From Candidatus Woesebacteria bacterium RIFCSPLOWO2_01_FULL_39_23 (GTDB lineage: Bacteria > Patescibacteriota > Microgenomatia > UBA8517), in the NCBI GenBank assembly GCA_001793095.1, contig MGHG01000017.1, forward strand, positions 1 to 47,952: a DNA stretch of 47,952 bases, given 5' to 3'. A program made the position numbers and the translations under genes. Numbering within the stretch: position 1 is the first letter of the stretch; the number at the start of each line of letters is the position of its first letter. The notes below the pieces were generated by a model. The model worked only from the letters and a program-made list of their open reading frames with translations. It made no database searches and had not been told where the DNA came from. This document shows, one piece after another, positions 47,381 to 47,952 of this stretch.

Positions 47381-47848
47381 ATGGCTTTTGAGAGATTTAT
47401 TAAAAGTTTAATTCAGAAAGAATCACAAGCTGGTCGTTATGGTCAGGCTGCTTTATGGAGTAATTTGGGTGATAAGCTACAAAAGCTTAAGGATGAAGGG
47501 CTTAATGATCCTGAATCCCTACCTAATTTTGATGAAGGAAAAAGACCTGAACATGATATTGAGGTGGATCGCAGAAAGAAATTAGCCGTTGTCGATGGTC
47601 GTCCGTGCAAATTATCAAAACAAACATTAAAACTATTAGATGTATTGTCTTCCGGTTCCGATGAAAATCCTGTTAATTTGGAAACAATTATGGAACGTAC
47701 TGGTTTTAAAAACGATAATTCTGCTCTGGTGTGGATCAGAAGATTAAGAGAAGATATTGAAACAAATCCGGACGTTCCTGAAATTTTAAGAAATGTAAGA
47801 GGGGTTGGTTATTATTTAAGGGCAGGTACTACCTTCAAAGATAAGTAA
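47381..47848 (+). CDS. Orphan winged-helix DNA-binding protein
   Basis: 155 residues from the ATG at 47381; upstream codons to 47303 have no similarity and lie over the promoter. The N-terminal ~55 residues are a helical segment (MAFERFIKSLIQKESQAGRY). The C-terminal ~90 are a PhoB/OmpR-type winged helix: CKLSKQTLKLLDVLSS, LETIMERTGFKNDN, ALVWIRRLREDIET and LRNVRGVGYYLRAG. There is no receiver domain, so it is not a usual two-component regulator. It may regulate its own gene from the adjacent inverted repeat. Confidence 0.8.
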   Translation: MAFERFIKSLIQKESQAGRYGQAALWSNLGDKLQKLKDEGLNDPESLPNFDEGKRPEHDIEVDRRKKLAVVDGRPCKLSKQTLKLLDVLSSGSDENPVNLETIMERTGFKNDNSALVWIRRLREDIETNPDVPEILRNVRGVGYYLRAGTTFKDK

Positions 47849-47885
47849 TAAAATCATATCGGTATGTTTCCGTAAATATCCGACA

Positions 47886-47952
47886 CTAAGGTCTCACCAA
47901 TGGTGGCTTCATACCCAGACTTATATGCGGTCTGTGGTAGTGGTATCTCTCA
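47886..47952 (-). mobile_element. Transposase C-terminus, running off the window
   Basis: On the minus strand the last 22 codons read ERYHYHRPHISLGMKPPLVR then P and TAG (47886-47888). This is the end pattern of IS3/IS481-type (rve) transposases (YNxxRPHxSLGxxxP). The gene continues beyond the window. No terminal inverted repeat can be checked here. Confidence 0.5.

Overview
The window looks like the chromosome of an uncultured Candidate Phyla Radiation (Patescibacteria) bacterium, probably from the Microgenomates side. The sequence reasons are the AT-rich composition, the mix of small proteins seen in that radiation (a DUF5679 zinc ribbon, DUF4446, DUF3048, a winged-helix/nucleotidyltransferase fusion), an archaeal-type AspRS, a RelA/SpoT protein that stops after its TGS domain, and many short membrane-anchored proteins of unknown function. 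TGA works as a stop codon (for example dtd and the LPG synthase), so this is not one of the CPR groups that read TGA as glycine. No tRNA, rRNA, CRISPR array or intact transposase was seen. The assignment is inference from gene content.

Layout. 0.1-4.8 kb: a tightly packed co-directional cluster of a B12-binding radical SAM enzyme, a SPASM-type radical SAM enzyme, a divergent nucleoside-diphosphate-kinase-like protein, a Nudix hydrolase and a methyltransferase, behind a near-consensus promoter overlapped by an inverted repeat. 4.8-11.1 kb: an accessory region with two more Nudix genes, a HAM1-type NTPase, a lysyl-phosphatidylglycerol-synthase/esterase pair and a membrane protein, punctuated by three separate relics of the 3' end of comM and by a perfect 53-bp direct repeat (7082 and 11027). 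11.1-19.2 kb: ksgA, two two-component systems plus a lone receiver, small secreted or stress proteins with strong Shine-Dalgarno sites, and hairpin-rich intergenic DNA. 19.2-24.7 kb: dtd, a CAP-domain protein, a tandem ThyX flanked by duplicated CAP-gene tails, an RRM protein with a sequestered ribosome-binding site, a cysteine-free endonuclease III and a zinc ribbon. 24.7-41.5 kb: mostly housekeeping (secDF, cca, recJ, relA/spoT, aspS, dacA, gltX, a DEDD exonuclease). 41.5-48 kb: GH15-like protein, cupin, chagasin-like inhibitor, thioredoxin-fold protein, CHRD protein, GIY-YIG protein, an MNT-HEPN toxin-antitoxin pair, an orphan winged-helix regulator and the tail of a transposase at the edge.

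Three themes recur. (1) Gene-end relics: duplicated, diverged 3' ends (comM three times, CAP, a histidine kinase) and 5' ends (a response regulator, the gene at 40504) mark places where cassettes seem to have been inserted or swapped. (2) GC-rich palindromic elements have entered reading frames without breaking them (cca, recJ, perhaps the thioredoxin-fold gene), as Rickettsia palindromic elements do. (3) Translation starts fall into two modes: many genes have a -10 box 6-11 bases before the start codon and no ribosome-binding site (probably leaderless), while a few secreted or stress genes have very strong Shine-Dalgarno sites, some inside or next to strong hairpins.

The best candidate for an undescribed system is the 130-4787 cluster, perhaps extended by the Nudix and HAM1 genes up to 7064: two radical SAM enzymes, a kinase-like protein with the catalytic histidine kept, a methyltransferase and several nucleotide-cleaning hydrolases. 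I read it as a possible nucleotide-modification or nucleotide-analogue pathway; that function is inference only.
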